Assembly (NCBI GenBank): GCA_030748575.1
Contig: JASMLR010000006.1
Location: 62,001-126,000 of the forward strand
Reading direction: 5' to 3'
Length of the DNA: 64,000 bases
DNA from: Phycisphaerales bacterium
GTDB lineage: Bacteria; Planctomycetota; Phycisphaerae; Phycisphaerales; SM1A02
The notes under the pieces are model-generated. The model did not search any database and was not told the origin of the DNA. It saw only the letters and a list, made by a program, of their open reading frames with translations. Positions 25,112-33,442 of the stretch are shown piece after piece. The position numbers and the translations under genes are program-made. Numbering within the stretch: the stretch's first letter is position 1; every line of letters starts with the position of its first letter.

Positions 25112-26790
25112 TCCCCATGACCGAACCCATGACACTACTCGCCGACGCGTCCGTCTTTCTGCTCAGCCCGTGGAAGCCTGTCTTCATCTGGGCCTCCTTC
25201 GTCGCGTGGGCGTGGCTTCTGGGCACCAAACTCGATGACGATGCCCGCACGCTGCAGTTGGATGCAGTCAAGTGGAACCTGATCCACCTCGCCGCAGGCA
25301 CTGGTGGCCTGTGCGTCATGCTGTTCGCCGGCGCCTTGACGTTCTACCTGGCGTTTCCATTGGGCCTGCTGGTCATGGTCGCCCCGATCCTCGTGTACTG
25401 GAAGGTGCGGAATGCCGAGGTGAGCGAGGAGCGGAAGTACCGCCTGTTTGCCAAGCCCGCCCACGACGCGGCCCGCCCCCGAAAGCGTCGCGGGCGGCGG
25501 AAGGATGCGACCCTGACCTTCTCGGGCCCGGAGGGTGAATTCCCGGTACCCGACAAAGAGGACGAGAAGCTCGACGCATACGTCGCGCTTGAGGGTCTGT
25601 TTGAGCCGCTCCTCAACGAGAAAGGCACACGAATGGACCTGGCGATCGGCGGAGGCGGACTTGCTTCGGCCATCGTCGTGCACTCGGTACGCAGCAAGCA
25701 GGAGCCCATCCCAGGCGAACTGGGCGGCCAGGTCGTCAACATGGTCAAGCAGATCGCGGGCATGGACCTCAGCGAGACGCGAAAGCGGCAGAACGGAACA
25801 TTCACGGTCTCCAACGACGAGGGTCGCCGGACGGTCACCGCCACCGCGACCGGCTCTTCGAAGGGGCAGTTCATACGCCTCGACGTGGATGAGGCTGCGA
25901 GACTCATCATTCCGATGGATGCGCTCGGCCTCCTTCCTCAGCAACAGGAAGTCCTCGCAGAACTGCTGGATCCGCAGAAGCGTCACGGCCTGGTCCTGCT
26001 GACCTCCCCGCAGGGTCAGGGCCTCTCGACCACCGCCCTCTCGCTCCTTGCCGCGCATGACGCCTACACGAGCAACCTCAAGGTGCTCGAGTACCGCACC
26101 GCACTCCGGCTTGAAGGTGTCGACCACATCGAGTGGGACGCCTCCAACCCCGACCTGGACTTCGCGACAAGTCTGCAGTCGATTCTTCGTCGTGACCCGG
26201 ACGTGGTCCTGACAGAGGCGAAAGACACCGAGACGTCGCAGATCGCCGCCCGGGCAGGACGGGACGGATCGCTTCAGTACCTGTGCTTCCATGCCGACAG
26301 CACGGCCATGGCCATTCGCGAATGGTGCCGACTGGTCGGCGATGTGGACCTGGCAACCAAGCCGCTCCGCGCCGCCGTGTGTCAGCGGCTCGTCCGCGTG
26401 CTGTGCCCGGACTGCAAGCAGGAGTACACACCGGCCAACCCACGAAAGCTCGGCCTGCCGGAGGGCGTCACGCTGTACCGCCAGGGCGGGCAGGTGCAGG
26501 TCCGGAACCGCGTGGAAGACTGTCCGACCTGCGGCGGCTCCGGCTACTCGGGTGTGACCGCGCTCTACGAGGTGTTCCCCGTGGACGAGGAGTGCCGGCA
26601 GATTCTCGCATCTGGCGACCTCAAGGCCGCCATGGTGCATGCCCGACGCAACAAGATGCTGATGCTTCAGGAGGTCGGCCTGCAACGGGCCGCGTCCGGC
26701 GTCACCTCCATCGAAGAAGTGAGCCGCGTCCTCGGAGGCAAGAGTCCGGGACAGGCCAAGGCGGCGCCATCCAGCGCCTCAGCAGGATGA
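25108..26790 (+). CDS. GspE/PilB-like protein with membrane segments and a lysine-less Walker A
   Basis: 560 residues. Two hydrophobic spans at the N-terminus (about 15-35 and 60-90) are unusual for this superfamily. The ATPase-like domain (about 270-500) aligns with GspE, but the P-loop reads TSPQGQGLSTT: the invariant Lys is Leu. Walker B-like DPDVVLTEAKDTET keeps the Glu, and the His-box equivalent YLCFHADST keeps a His. The tetracysteine zinc site typical of GspE/PilB is intact (CPDC, about 436-439; CPTC, about 472-475). It therefore looks like a pseudo-ATPase that retains the fold. Its start overlaps the pilT stop (ATGA), so the two are made together and may form a mixed or regulatory complex. 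Confidence 0.8.
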   Translation: MIPMTEPMTLLADASVFLLSPWKPVFIWASFVAWAWLLGTKLDDDARTLQLDAVKWNLIHLAAGTGGLCVMLFAGALTFYLAFPLGLLVMVAPILVYWKVRNAEVSEERKYRLFAKPAHDAARPRKRRGRRKDATLTFSGPEGEFPVPDKEDEKLDAYVALEGLFEPLLNEKGTRMDLAIGGGGLASAIVVHSVRSKQEPIPGELGGQVVNMVKQIAGMDLSETRKRQNGTFTVSNDEGRRTVTATATGSSKGQFIRLDVDEAARLIIPMDALGLLPQQQEVLAELLDPQKRHGLVLLTSPQGQGLSTTALSLLAAHDAYTSNLKVLEYRTALRLEGVDHIEWDASNPDLDFATSLQSILRRDPDVVLTEAKDTETSQIAARAGRDGSLQYLCFHADSTAMAIREWCRLVGDVDLATKPLRAAVCQRLVRVLCPDCKQEYTPANPRKLGLPEGVTLYRQGGQVQVRNRVEDCPTCGGSGYSGVTALYEVFPVDEECRQILASGDLKAAMVHARRNKMLMLQEVGLQRAASGVTSIEEVSRVLGGKSPGQAKAAPSSASAG

Positions 26791-26800
26791 GTTCCATCAC

Positions 26801-28462
26801 ATGTTCATGAATCTTCTCGTCATCGCAGGCATCGCGCTCATCGGATACTGGTGGGCCAATCAGGGCTTCCTGAGTTCCTTGCTGCATCTGGTCGCCGTCA
26901 TCTGCGCAGGTGCCGTGGCACTGGCGTTGTGGGAGCCGATCGTCGTGGACAATCTGCTCTCGACAGCCTGGTGGAGCGGCCTCATGCCCGGCCTCATTCT
27001 GCTGGGCACGTTTGTCATCACGCTGGCCATTCTTCGGATGGCCTCGGACAAACTCGCCTTTGGCAACGCGCGGCTGCCTCGTGGCATTGACATGGCGGGC
27101 GGTGGCGTGCTTGGCGCTGGCGCCGGCGTACTCACCATCGGTCTGTTGCTCGTCGGCACCGGATATATCGATCGGCCGGCCACAGCGATGGGGTACACGG
27201 GATGGGCGAGAGACCTCGACGGCCGCGTGGCGCCGCCGGCGTCCCCGTTGTGGCTCCCGGCAGATACCTGGACCGTCAAGTTCTACGAAGCCATGAGCCT
27301 GGGGTCACTCCACCCTGACATGGGCGGGCGGCCCATGGCCGAGTGGCGGCCCGAGATCGATGTCCAGTCTTCCCTCCTTCGAGATCGCAAGATTGCAGGC
27401 ACCCGCGCGACCCAGATGTTCCAACCTCCGGATTCGGTCGAGGTGCAGGAGCCGATTGCAGCCACGTCTCCCGAAGGCGACACGTTTTGGATGGTCCCCA
27501 TGCAGTTCGACCACAACGCCATGGATTACGGCAAGGGCCTGGCATTGGGCGTCAATCAACTGCGACTCGTCGGAGACTCGTCCGGCGGAACGTCCATCAT
27601 TTACCCCTCCTATTGGGGACAGTTGGTGGTGGACGACGCCGCGAGTGCCGAGGCCGGGTCGGCGCAGCAGCGTGCCGCGTTCTTCGAGTTCAATTCGGGC
27701 ACGGCCTACGTGTATGACATTGGCCGGACGGACCAGGACGTCCGCATGGTGTTCCAGGTTCCCGACGACTTCTCGCCTCGATTCCTCCAGATTCGAGGCA
27801 CCCGATTCGACATCCCCTCTGTCCGCGAAACAGACGACTGGGACGAGTTTCGAGTGCGGGCCCACGCGGTGGGAACGGGGACGGAGGAAACCTGGGGTGG
27901 CGACATCTCCACGCTTGTGGACATGCGAGGCGGTCTGGGACGGGGATCTCGCCCGAGCCGGAGCGACTTCAAGGGCGACATCGAGATCGAAGAAGAGAAG
28001 GGCCGAATCACCCGGGCCAATGGCGCGACCGTCGGAAACATGTCGCGTGGCAAGGGCAAGTTGCGGGTCAAGGGCTATGGCCTCTTCAACGCCGACGGCT
28101 CCGACTTTGATCGAAGCCGCGGGATCATCAAGATCGACGTCGGCCCTGAGAGCCCCGCCAACATCATTGCGATCGCCCGCCGAATGGGGGGAGACGGCCA
28201 GGTGCTGCTGTACGACACGACGGGCGGAACGTACACCCCGGCTGGCTACGAACGGAAGGACAACGTCCGGACGACGCTTACCTTCGACATGCCGATTGCG
28301 ACGTGGCGGGATGTCCGGCATCCGCCGAGAATGGGTTCAGAGGACCGCTTCGAACTCATCTTCATCGTCCCCGTGGGCCTGACCCTCGACCGGCTCATGT
28401 TCGACGATGAGGTCGTCGGCCTCTTCGAAGGCGTCGTCGTCGAGCCCCCGAGCACCCGCTGA
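26801..28462 (+). CDS. CvpA-domain membrane protein with large soluble C-terminus
   Basis: 553 residues. The first 115 residues carry four hydrophobic helices with the CvpA/colicin V production family look (GIALIGYWWANQGF, LLHLVAVICAGAVALALWEPI, MPGLILLGTFVITLAILR, then GGGVLGAGAGVLTIGLLLVG). CvpA proteins are inner-membrane proteins linked to envelope homeostasis. The remaining about 400 residues are hydrophilic, beta-rich and unlike known CvpA partners such as trypsin; I recognise no domain. The C-terminal part includes VPVGLTLDRLMFDDEVVG. The gene follows the GspE-like gene by 10 bp, so it is probably in the same operon. Confidence 0.7.
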   Translation: MFMNLLVIAGIALIGYWWANQGFLSSLLHLVAVICAGAVALALWEPIVVDNLLSTAWWSGLMPGLILLGTFVITLAILRMASDKLAFGNARLPRGIDMAGGGVLGAGAGVLTIGLLLVGTGYIDRPATAMGYTGWARDLDGRVAPPASPLWLPADTWTVKFYEAMSLGSLHPDMGGRPMAEWRPEIDVQSSLLRDRKIAGTRATQMFQPPDSVEVQEPIAATSPEGDTFWMVPMQFDHNAMDYGKGLALGVNQLRLVGDSSGGTSIIYPSYWGQLVVDDAASAEAGSAQQRAAFFEFNSGTAYVYDIGRTDQDVRMVFQVPDDFSPRFLQIRGTRFDIPSVRETDDWDEFRVRAHAVGTGTEETWGGDISTLVDMRGGLGRGSRPSRSDFKGDIEIEEEKGRITRANGATVGNMSRGKGKLRVKGYGLFNADGSDFDRSRGIIKIDVGPESPANIIAIARRMGGDGQVLLYDTTGGTYTPAGYERKDNVRTTLTFDMPIATWRDVRHPPRMGSEDRFELIFIVPVGLTLDRLMFDDEVVGLFEGVVVEPPSTR

Positions 28463-28573
28463 TTCGACCACACCGAGGGCCCCTCTTCGGGTGCGAGCCC
28501 CCCATACGCTGCGATTCGACTATGCTCACGGTCGCACGCCATTTGGGAGGCGGCGATTCTCGGGGCTCGTCCC

Positions 28574-28605
28574 GCATGCCAATCACCCCTGCATGCCAAT
28601 CACCC
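28574..28605 (+). repeat. Two direct copies of a 15-bp sequence upstream of the CsgG-like gene
   Basis: GCATGCCAATCACCC occurs at 28574-28588 and again at 28591-28605, with a 17-bp period and a 2-bp gap. The pair ends 33 bp before the start codon of the CsgG-like gene, in a 175-bp gap after the CvpA-domain gene. A regulator-binding site or a simple duplication are both possible. Confidence 0.6.
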
Positions 28606-28637
28606 GATCCTCGCTGACTGCCAGGGAGGATCCACCT

Positions 28638-30728
28638 ATGCCGCGGCACATCATTACAGGCCTCGTCCTTTCATCCATGCTCGCAGGCACGGCCATCGCC
28701 CAGCATCAGGCCAAGCCGCGGATTGCGGTCCAGTCAATCTCCGCCACCCCCGCTGTCATGAGTCGGGCTGCGAGCGACGGGTCGGGCGTCAAGAACGTGC
28801 TCGAGCAGATCATGCAGGGCGCCGATTCGAGTCTGATTGACAGCCTGCACAAGACCGGCAGGTTCGAGGTGGTCGCAGCGAGCGACGTCGAGCATGTGCT
28901 CACTGCGCAGGACGTTCAAGCGTCCGGGTTCTATGACACATCCGATCCACAGACAGCCCGCGCCTTCCAACTGGCCGGGTTCAACTTCATCGCCTCCGTA
29001 ACCGTCACGAACTTTCAACTCATTGATCGCGTAGCCGTCATTCCCGACGCATTCGGGGACTCGACCTACACGATCGAGACCATCCAACTCAGCGCGATGC
29101 TCAAGATCTATGACGTCACCCGCGGGACGGTGCTCGGCACGGCGCCGATCAACTCTGAGTTTCAGGAAGAGACACGGCTCATCGAAGGCGCGGCGCAGGA
29201 GGGGTCCTACTCCAATCGACTGATCGCTCTGGCCAGCCAGGACTTTGCCGCAGAGTCCGCCACGACGATCCTCGACTCACTCGCTCCTCCCAAGGTCATT
29301 GGATTTGAGGGCAACACCATCTTCTTCAATCGAGGCGCATCCACGGGATTGAAAACCGGCGACCTCTACGAACTACGTGACCCAGGCACGGCCATGATCG
29401 ACCCCGAGACGGGCGAAAGGCTCGGAATGACGAGCGTCCCGATCGGCTGGGCAATCGTGACCAATGTCGGCCGCAGGCATGCAGAAGCCGCCCCGATCGA
29501 GTTGCAGCGGACCCCGGGCATCAGCCACACCTTCCTGAGAGCGGCCCCGGCGCTCCCCCCACACCTTTCGCCATCTGACCGGGCGACCGGCCCGTACCCA
29601 GCTGCGGCCGAGCACGCCCGACCGGCAGTTCCGGCCGCGATCACTTCCCTCGCAGGACAGCCGGCGACACCGGCTTCACAACCGACCGGGGCCGTCGTCG
29701 CCGTGTTCGTGTCGAATGCATCAGGCGACATTCCAGACGACCGCGTCAACGTGTTTACCTCGCAACTCAGCAGCGGGCTCGCATCGCGAGGTGTCCGCGT
29801 CGTCAGCCGTCAGGACGTCCTCAATGCCGCCAGTTCGCTCGCGCCAGAGGGACCCAATCAGGGCACCGGCACACCGGCCGACACGATGGCACAGCGACTG
29901 CTGTCGGACCGTGCCTCGGCCGTCGCCATTGCTCAGCGACTGGGCGCGTCGGCAGTCCTGTCCGCCACGATTGACTCGCTTGCCGTGGACGTCACTTCAA
30001 CGCCCTCGCTGAACCGCACGGTCGCCGACTACAGCCTGGCCACATCCTGGACGCTACTTGAGAGCAGTACCGGCGCGAGCGTTGGCGGAGGGCAGGCCAA
30101 ATCATCTGAGCGTTTCAAGACCAGCCCGGATCACGATCGCATCGAACTCAACATGGTCGATCGGCTCCTTCGCGCCGACGCGGACCAGATCACCGCCGCA
30201 GTGTCCGAACGCATGGCGACGTACCAGGCGCAAGCCGGGCCAGCCAGCCACCCCGTTCGCATCGAAGCGATTCTCCAGAACATGATGGTCCCCGAGATTG
30301 AACAGTCGTCGGAGGGATGGACGATTTCCGGCAGGACCTATCCGCTCACGGCGTCCGACGCCACCATCTCGGTTGATGGTGTGCTGGTTGGAAGCACGCC
30401 CGGCCCGGTTTCCATTCGTGAAGGAACCCGCCGGGTTCAGATTGAACATCCGCTCTGCGGGCCAGTCGATCGATATGTTCAGGTCGACGAGTTCACCGGC
30501 CTGCTCCGCATACCCATCACCCTCTCGCCTGAGGGCCAGTCTCAATGGGAAGCAAGAACCGCATTCTTCGAGTCACTCAAGGACAACGAGGTCCTTCGAG
30601 AGGTGGCCATCGAGGAAGCAGAGGCGCTGGCTGAGTTCATGAGAAAGAGCCGCATCAACATCGACACGTCGAATGTCCAGAATCTCGGGATCGGCCAGCC
30701 GAGTATCTGGGTCCAGGGAACCGACTGA
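28638..30728 (+). CDS. Exported protein with tandem CsgG-like modules and a C-terminal PEGA-like domain
   Basis: 696 residues with a signal peptide (MPRHIITGLVLSSMLAGTAIA, cleavage near residue 21). Residues about 25-300 resemble a CsgG/curli-type outer-membrane fold: DSLIDSLHKTGRFEVVAASDV, later FNRGASTGLKTGDLYEL. A second related module lies at about 345-560 (VVAVFVSNASGDI, LASRGVRVVSRQDVLNAA). Near the C-terminus (about 600-665) ATISVDGVLVGSTPGPVSI is a PEGA-type beta domain. GGAGGA lies 7 nt before the ATG. It is followed by COG3014-like, YcfL-like and LpoB-like lipoprotein genes in the same direction, a grouping known from other Gram-negatives. Confidence 0.75.
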   Translation: MPRHIITGLVLSSMLAGTAIAQHQAKPRIAVQSISATPAVMSRAASDGSGVKNVLEQIMQGADSSLIDSLHKTGRFEVVAASDVEHVLTAQDVQASGFYDTSDPQTARAFQLAGFNFIASVTVTNFQLIDRVAVIPDAFGDSTYTIETIQLSAMLKIYDVTRGTVLGTAPINSEFQEETRLIEGAAQEGSYSNRLIALASQDFAAESATTILDSLAPPKVIGFEGNTIFFNRGASTGLKTGDLYELRDPGTAMIDPETGERLGMTSVPIGWAIVTNVGRRHAEAAPIELQRTPGISHTFLRAAPALPPHLSPSDRATGPYPAAAEHARPAVPAAITSLAGQPATPASQPTGAVVAVFVSNASGDIPDDRVNVFTSQLSSGLASRGVRVVSRQDVLNAASSLAPEGPNQGTGTPADTMAQRLLSDRASAVAIAQRLGASAVLSATIDSLAVDVTSTPSLNRTVADYSLATSWTLLESSTGASVGGGQAKSSERFKTSPDHDRIELNMVDRLLRADADQITAAVSERMATYQAQAGPASHPVRIEAILQNMMVPEIEQSSEGWTISGRTYPLTASDATISVDGVLVGSTPGPVSIREGTRRVQIEHPLCGPVDRYVQVDEFTGLLRIPITLSPEGQSQWEARTAFFESLKDNEVLREVAIEEAEALAEFMRKSRINIDTSNVQNLGIGQPSIWVQGTD

Positions 30729-30752
30729 GCCGCAACCAACCCGGAGGGAACC

Positions 30753-32345
30753 ATGAGAGTCGTTATCACTGCATGCCTGTATGCCATCGTCGCCGCCGCG
30801 ACGACCGGCTGCCAGCAGGAGTATCGTTCGGACGCACGGAAGCTCGCGGGGATCTGGTCCAATGGAAACTATCCAGCCGCCGCGACACTGGCCTATAAGG
30901 ATGCGAGAGAGGAGGCCAGGCACCGCAAGAACCGGGTGGTGTACTTCCTTGAGGGTGGCCGGACGGCCCAGGCGGCCGGGGACTACGAGACCAGCATCGA
31001 GTGCTATGACGCCGCCTTTGTCGACATGTATCCATACATGAAGGAGGCGCCCGAGGCCACGGTTTCCGAAGCCATCGTGACCACGGCCATGAACGACACG
31101 ATGTCCAGATATCGGGGCACGCCGAACGACCGCATCATGCTTCACGCCGCAAACGCCCTCAACTTCATGGCCATGGGCGAAATGGAAGACGCTCGCGTCG
31201 AACTCAATCGGGGCATCCTGTGGACTGAGGACGCCGAACACCGATACGGCAAAGCCATCGCTCTGGCCCACGAGAAGAACAACGCAAAGGTCGCTGCGGC
31301 TACCGGAAAGTGGGACAGCAAAGGGGGCAGCACATGGTCTGGGAACTCAAGTGGCGTCATGCACAGCAATACGGATCGCATCATGAGCGATCACTACGGC
31401 AGTATCCCGGACCACGCCGAGCATGCCCGTTACGTCAACCCGTGGGCGCTTCATCTCGACGCCGTGTTCCGGCTGACCCGCGGCGATGGCACCTACGACA
31501 ACGACCACTCGATGGCGCATGCGTCACTGGCGGAAGTCATGGGCATGACGCCGCAGTTGAGGCCGCACCTTGCAGCGGAGATGGGCTGGGCATCTGCAGG
31601 ACAGACGCCTCCGCCAACAACCTGGGTCTACTTCATGAGTGGCATGGGCCCCTATCTCGAACAAGAGACGATCGCAATGCCGATTCCCCTTTCGAGCGGA
31701 TTCACGATGCCGACCCTGGCGCTGCCGAAGCTTGAGTTCTCCGACGGCACCTTAGAAGCCCTTCACATCGGAACCTCCGATCGTGCTGGCCTTCAAACGC
31801 ATCTTCTCGCGGACACCGCGGCAATCTCGGCGGCGCAGTTCAAAGAACGACTGCCAATCATCATCTCTCAGGAAGCAATGCGGGCCACAGGCAAGGCGAT
31901 TGCGACCTACTTTGCCATGCAGGCGGCCCAACAGGCCCAGAACAGTTGGGCCTCACTGCTTGCCATCGGGGCGTTGGTGTACCAGATCGGATCGGCCCAG
32001 GCCGATCTCCGCTGCTGGCGTACGATGCCCGCCGAGATTCAGGTGGCGCGGCTGGCAACACCGGCGGACGGGCAGCTTCAGTTCCGCAGCCCGGAGGGGA
32101 CGGCGCTCGGATCGGTCGATCTCCGCCCGGACGAGAGCCACATCGTCGTCGTCTCAGTACCATCAAGGACCGCAACGATGGCGTCCATCATGCCCATCCA
32201 ACTGACCGGACCACGGGACCCGTACGTCCCGACATTCAGCCTCAAGCCTCCCCCTGAGGCCGAGGAAACGGACCCGCTGGATCCGGCGATCGCCGAGGAT
32301 GCGCCTGCCGAGTCCGCCGAATCGACTTCGGCCAATGCCTCCTGA
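30753..32345 (+). CDS. COG3014-like TPR lipoprotein
   Basis: 530 residues. Lipobox at ATTGC (Cys20). The mature part begins with TPR-like helices (LAGIWSNGNYPAAATLAYKD, EGGRTAQAAGDYETSIECYD, NALNFMAMGEMEDARVELNR), as in the COG3014 family. The second half contains LPIIISQEAMRATGKAIATYF and a hydrophobic segment, AQNSWASLLAIGALVYQIGS, followed by PAEIQVARLATPADGQL, typical of the family's C-terminal region. The tail is acidic and disordered. GGAGG lies 5 nt before the ATG. COG3014, YcfL and LpoB proteins are commonly encoded together; the group likely forms an outer-membrane lipoprotein set, with biochemistry unknown. Confidence 0.78.
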   Translation: MRVVITACLYAIVAAATTGCQQEYRSDARKLAGIWSNGNYPAAATLAYKDAREEARHRKNRVVYFLEGGRTAQAAGDYETSIECYDAAFVDMYPYMKEAPEATVSEAIVTTAMNDTMSRYRGTPNDRIMLHAANALNFMAMGEMEDARVELNRGILWTEDAEHRYGKAIALAHEKNNAKVAAATGKWDSKGGSTWSGNSSGVMHSNTDRIMSDHYGSIPDHAEHARYVNPWALHLDAVFRLTRGDGTYDNDHSMAHASLAEVMGMTPQLRPHLAAEMGWASAGQTPPPTTWVYFMSGMGPYLEQETIAMPIPLSSGFTMPTLALPKLEFSDGTLEALHIGTSDRAGLQTHLLADTAAISAAQFKERLPIIISQEAMRATGKAIATYFAMQAAQQAQNSWASLLAIGALVYQIGSAQADLRCWRTMPAEIQVARLATPADGQLQFRSPEGTALGSVDLRPDESHIVVVSVPSRTATMASIMPIQLTGPRDPYVPTFSLKPPPEAEETDPLDPAIAEDAPAESAESTSANAS

Positions 32346-32383
32346 TTCTCTCGCCTCCCACCCTCACTGGAGCTGCACTCACC

Positions 32384-32812
32384 ATGACGATACGCCCAGC
32401 CACACTCCTGCTCACCCTCTCGATGGCAGTTCTGCTGCCCGCGTGCGGGTCGGTCAATACCACCAGCACCCGCCGCGCGCCCGCGGCGGATGAGATCACC
32501 GACACCAAACTTCAGGTCAACGATCTGCTGACGGAGATCTTCCTTCACTGCAGGGGTGTTCGCATGTACCGAAGTCAGCCCTCCGGGCTGCTTGAGGCGC
32601 AGATCGTCGTCGCCAACGACGGGTTCTCCGCAAGAACATTCGGATGGAACCTCCGATGGCTGGATCAGGCAGGCAATCTGATCGCGTCCAAAACCGACGT
32701 GTGGCGTGCCACGAGCGTCCCGGCGGGCGGCACCGTCACTTTGACCGATCTCGCGCCTACGCTTGCCGCCACAGACTTCACCTTTGAACTCCGCAGGTCC
32801 GACAACCGCTAA
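32384..32812 (+). CDS. YcfL-like (DUF1425) lipoprotein
   Basis: 142 residues. Signal with lipobox LLPAC (Cys21). The mature domain has the DUF1425/YcfL features: a short variable start, then VVANDGFSARTFGWNLRWLD, an immunoglobulin-like beta sandwich, and the closing PTLAATDFTFELRR. In E. coli ycfL lies next to lpoB, and here too the next gene is LpoB-like. Function is unknown; it is presumably at the outer membrane. Confidence 0.82.
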   Translation: MTIRPATLLLTLSMAVLLPACGSVNTTSTRRAPAADEITDTKLQVNDLLTEIFLHCRGVRMYRSQPSGLLEAQIVVANDGFSARTFGWNLRWLDQAGNLIASKTDVWRATSVPAGGTVTLTDLAPTLAATDFTFELRRSDNR

Positions 32813-32829
32813 CAACTGGAGCCCTCGCC

Positions 32830-33429
32830 ATGCGTATCCTTCTCGCCGCCCTTTCAATCACGCTTCTGGCCGCGTGTACTCCCGCGCATCGAATCGACAC
32901 GGGTGGCCCGGAGTCGATTACCACCACCAGCCAGATCGACATCCAGGACGTACAGGACGCCTCAGCGAGCATGATTGAGTCCCTGCTTCGCAGCGGCCAC
33001 TTTCAACAATTCGCAGCGACCCATGGCAGGCCGCCGATCCTTCTCTTCAAGGACGGGGCGATCGTCAACGACACGACGACTCGACTGTCCATGCCACTGC
33101 TCACCGGAGACATCAAGGCCGAACTGGTCAACTCCGGCGTCGTGCAACTTGCAACGACCTACGCAGGCGTGAGCGGCCGCGTTCAGGATCAGGACGCCGC
33201 GGCCCATGCTCGAAGGCAGGCACTCCGAAGCCAATCCCCGGAAGGCGACGCCACGCCGGACTTCTCGCTCACAGGCACAATCGTCGAACATTCCAGCCGC
33301 GCAGGAAACACACACCAACTGGACGTGCAGTTTCAGATGACGCTCACCAACTGGTCAAACAGCCTCGCTCAGTGGACCGACACGAAGAAGGTGTCCAAAC
33401 AGGGCGACAAGCCCGCTGTTGGCCTCTAA
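32830..33429 (+). CDS. LpoB-like penicillin-binding protein activator lipoprotein
   Basis: 199 residues. Lipobox LAAC (Cys16). The mature region SQIDIQDVQDASASMIESLLRSG, then ILLFKDGAIVNDTT and LTGDIKAELVNSGVVQLAT, is the characteristic order of the LpoB family (a small CsgG-like fold). The segment FSLTGTIVEHSSRAGN, VQFQMTLTNWSN and LAQWTDTKKVSKQG matches the family C-terminus. In enterobacteria LpoB reaches through peptidoglycan to stimulate PBP1b; whether a cognate PBP exists here cannot be seen. It is the last gene of the lipoprotein cluster, convergent with accC. Confidence 0.85.
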   Translation: MRILLAALSITLLAACTPAHRIDTGGPESITTTSQIDIQDVQDASASMIESLLRSGHFQQFAATHGRPPILLFKDGAIVNDTTTRLSMPLLTGDIKAELVNSGVVQLATTYAGVSGRVQDQDAAAHARRQALRSQSPEGDATPDFSLTGTIVEHSSRAGNTHQLDVQFQMTLTNWSNSLAQWTDTKKVSKQGDKPAVGL

Positions 33430-33442
33430 GGGAACGCGGCGG

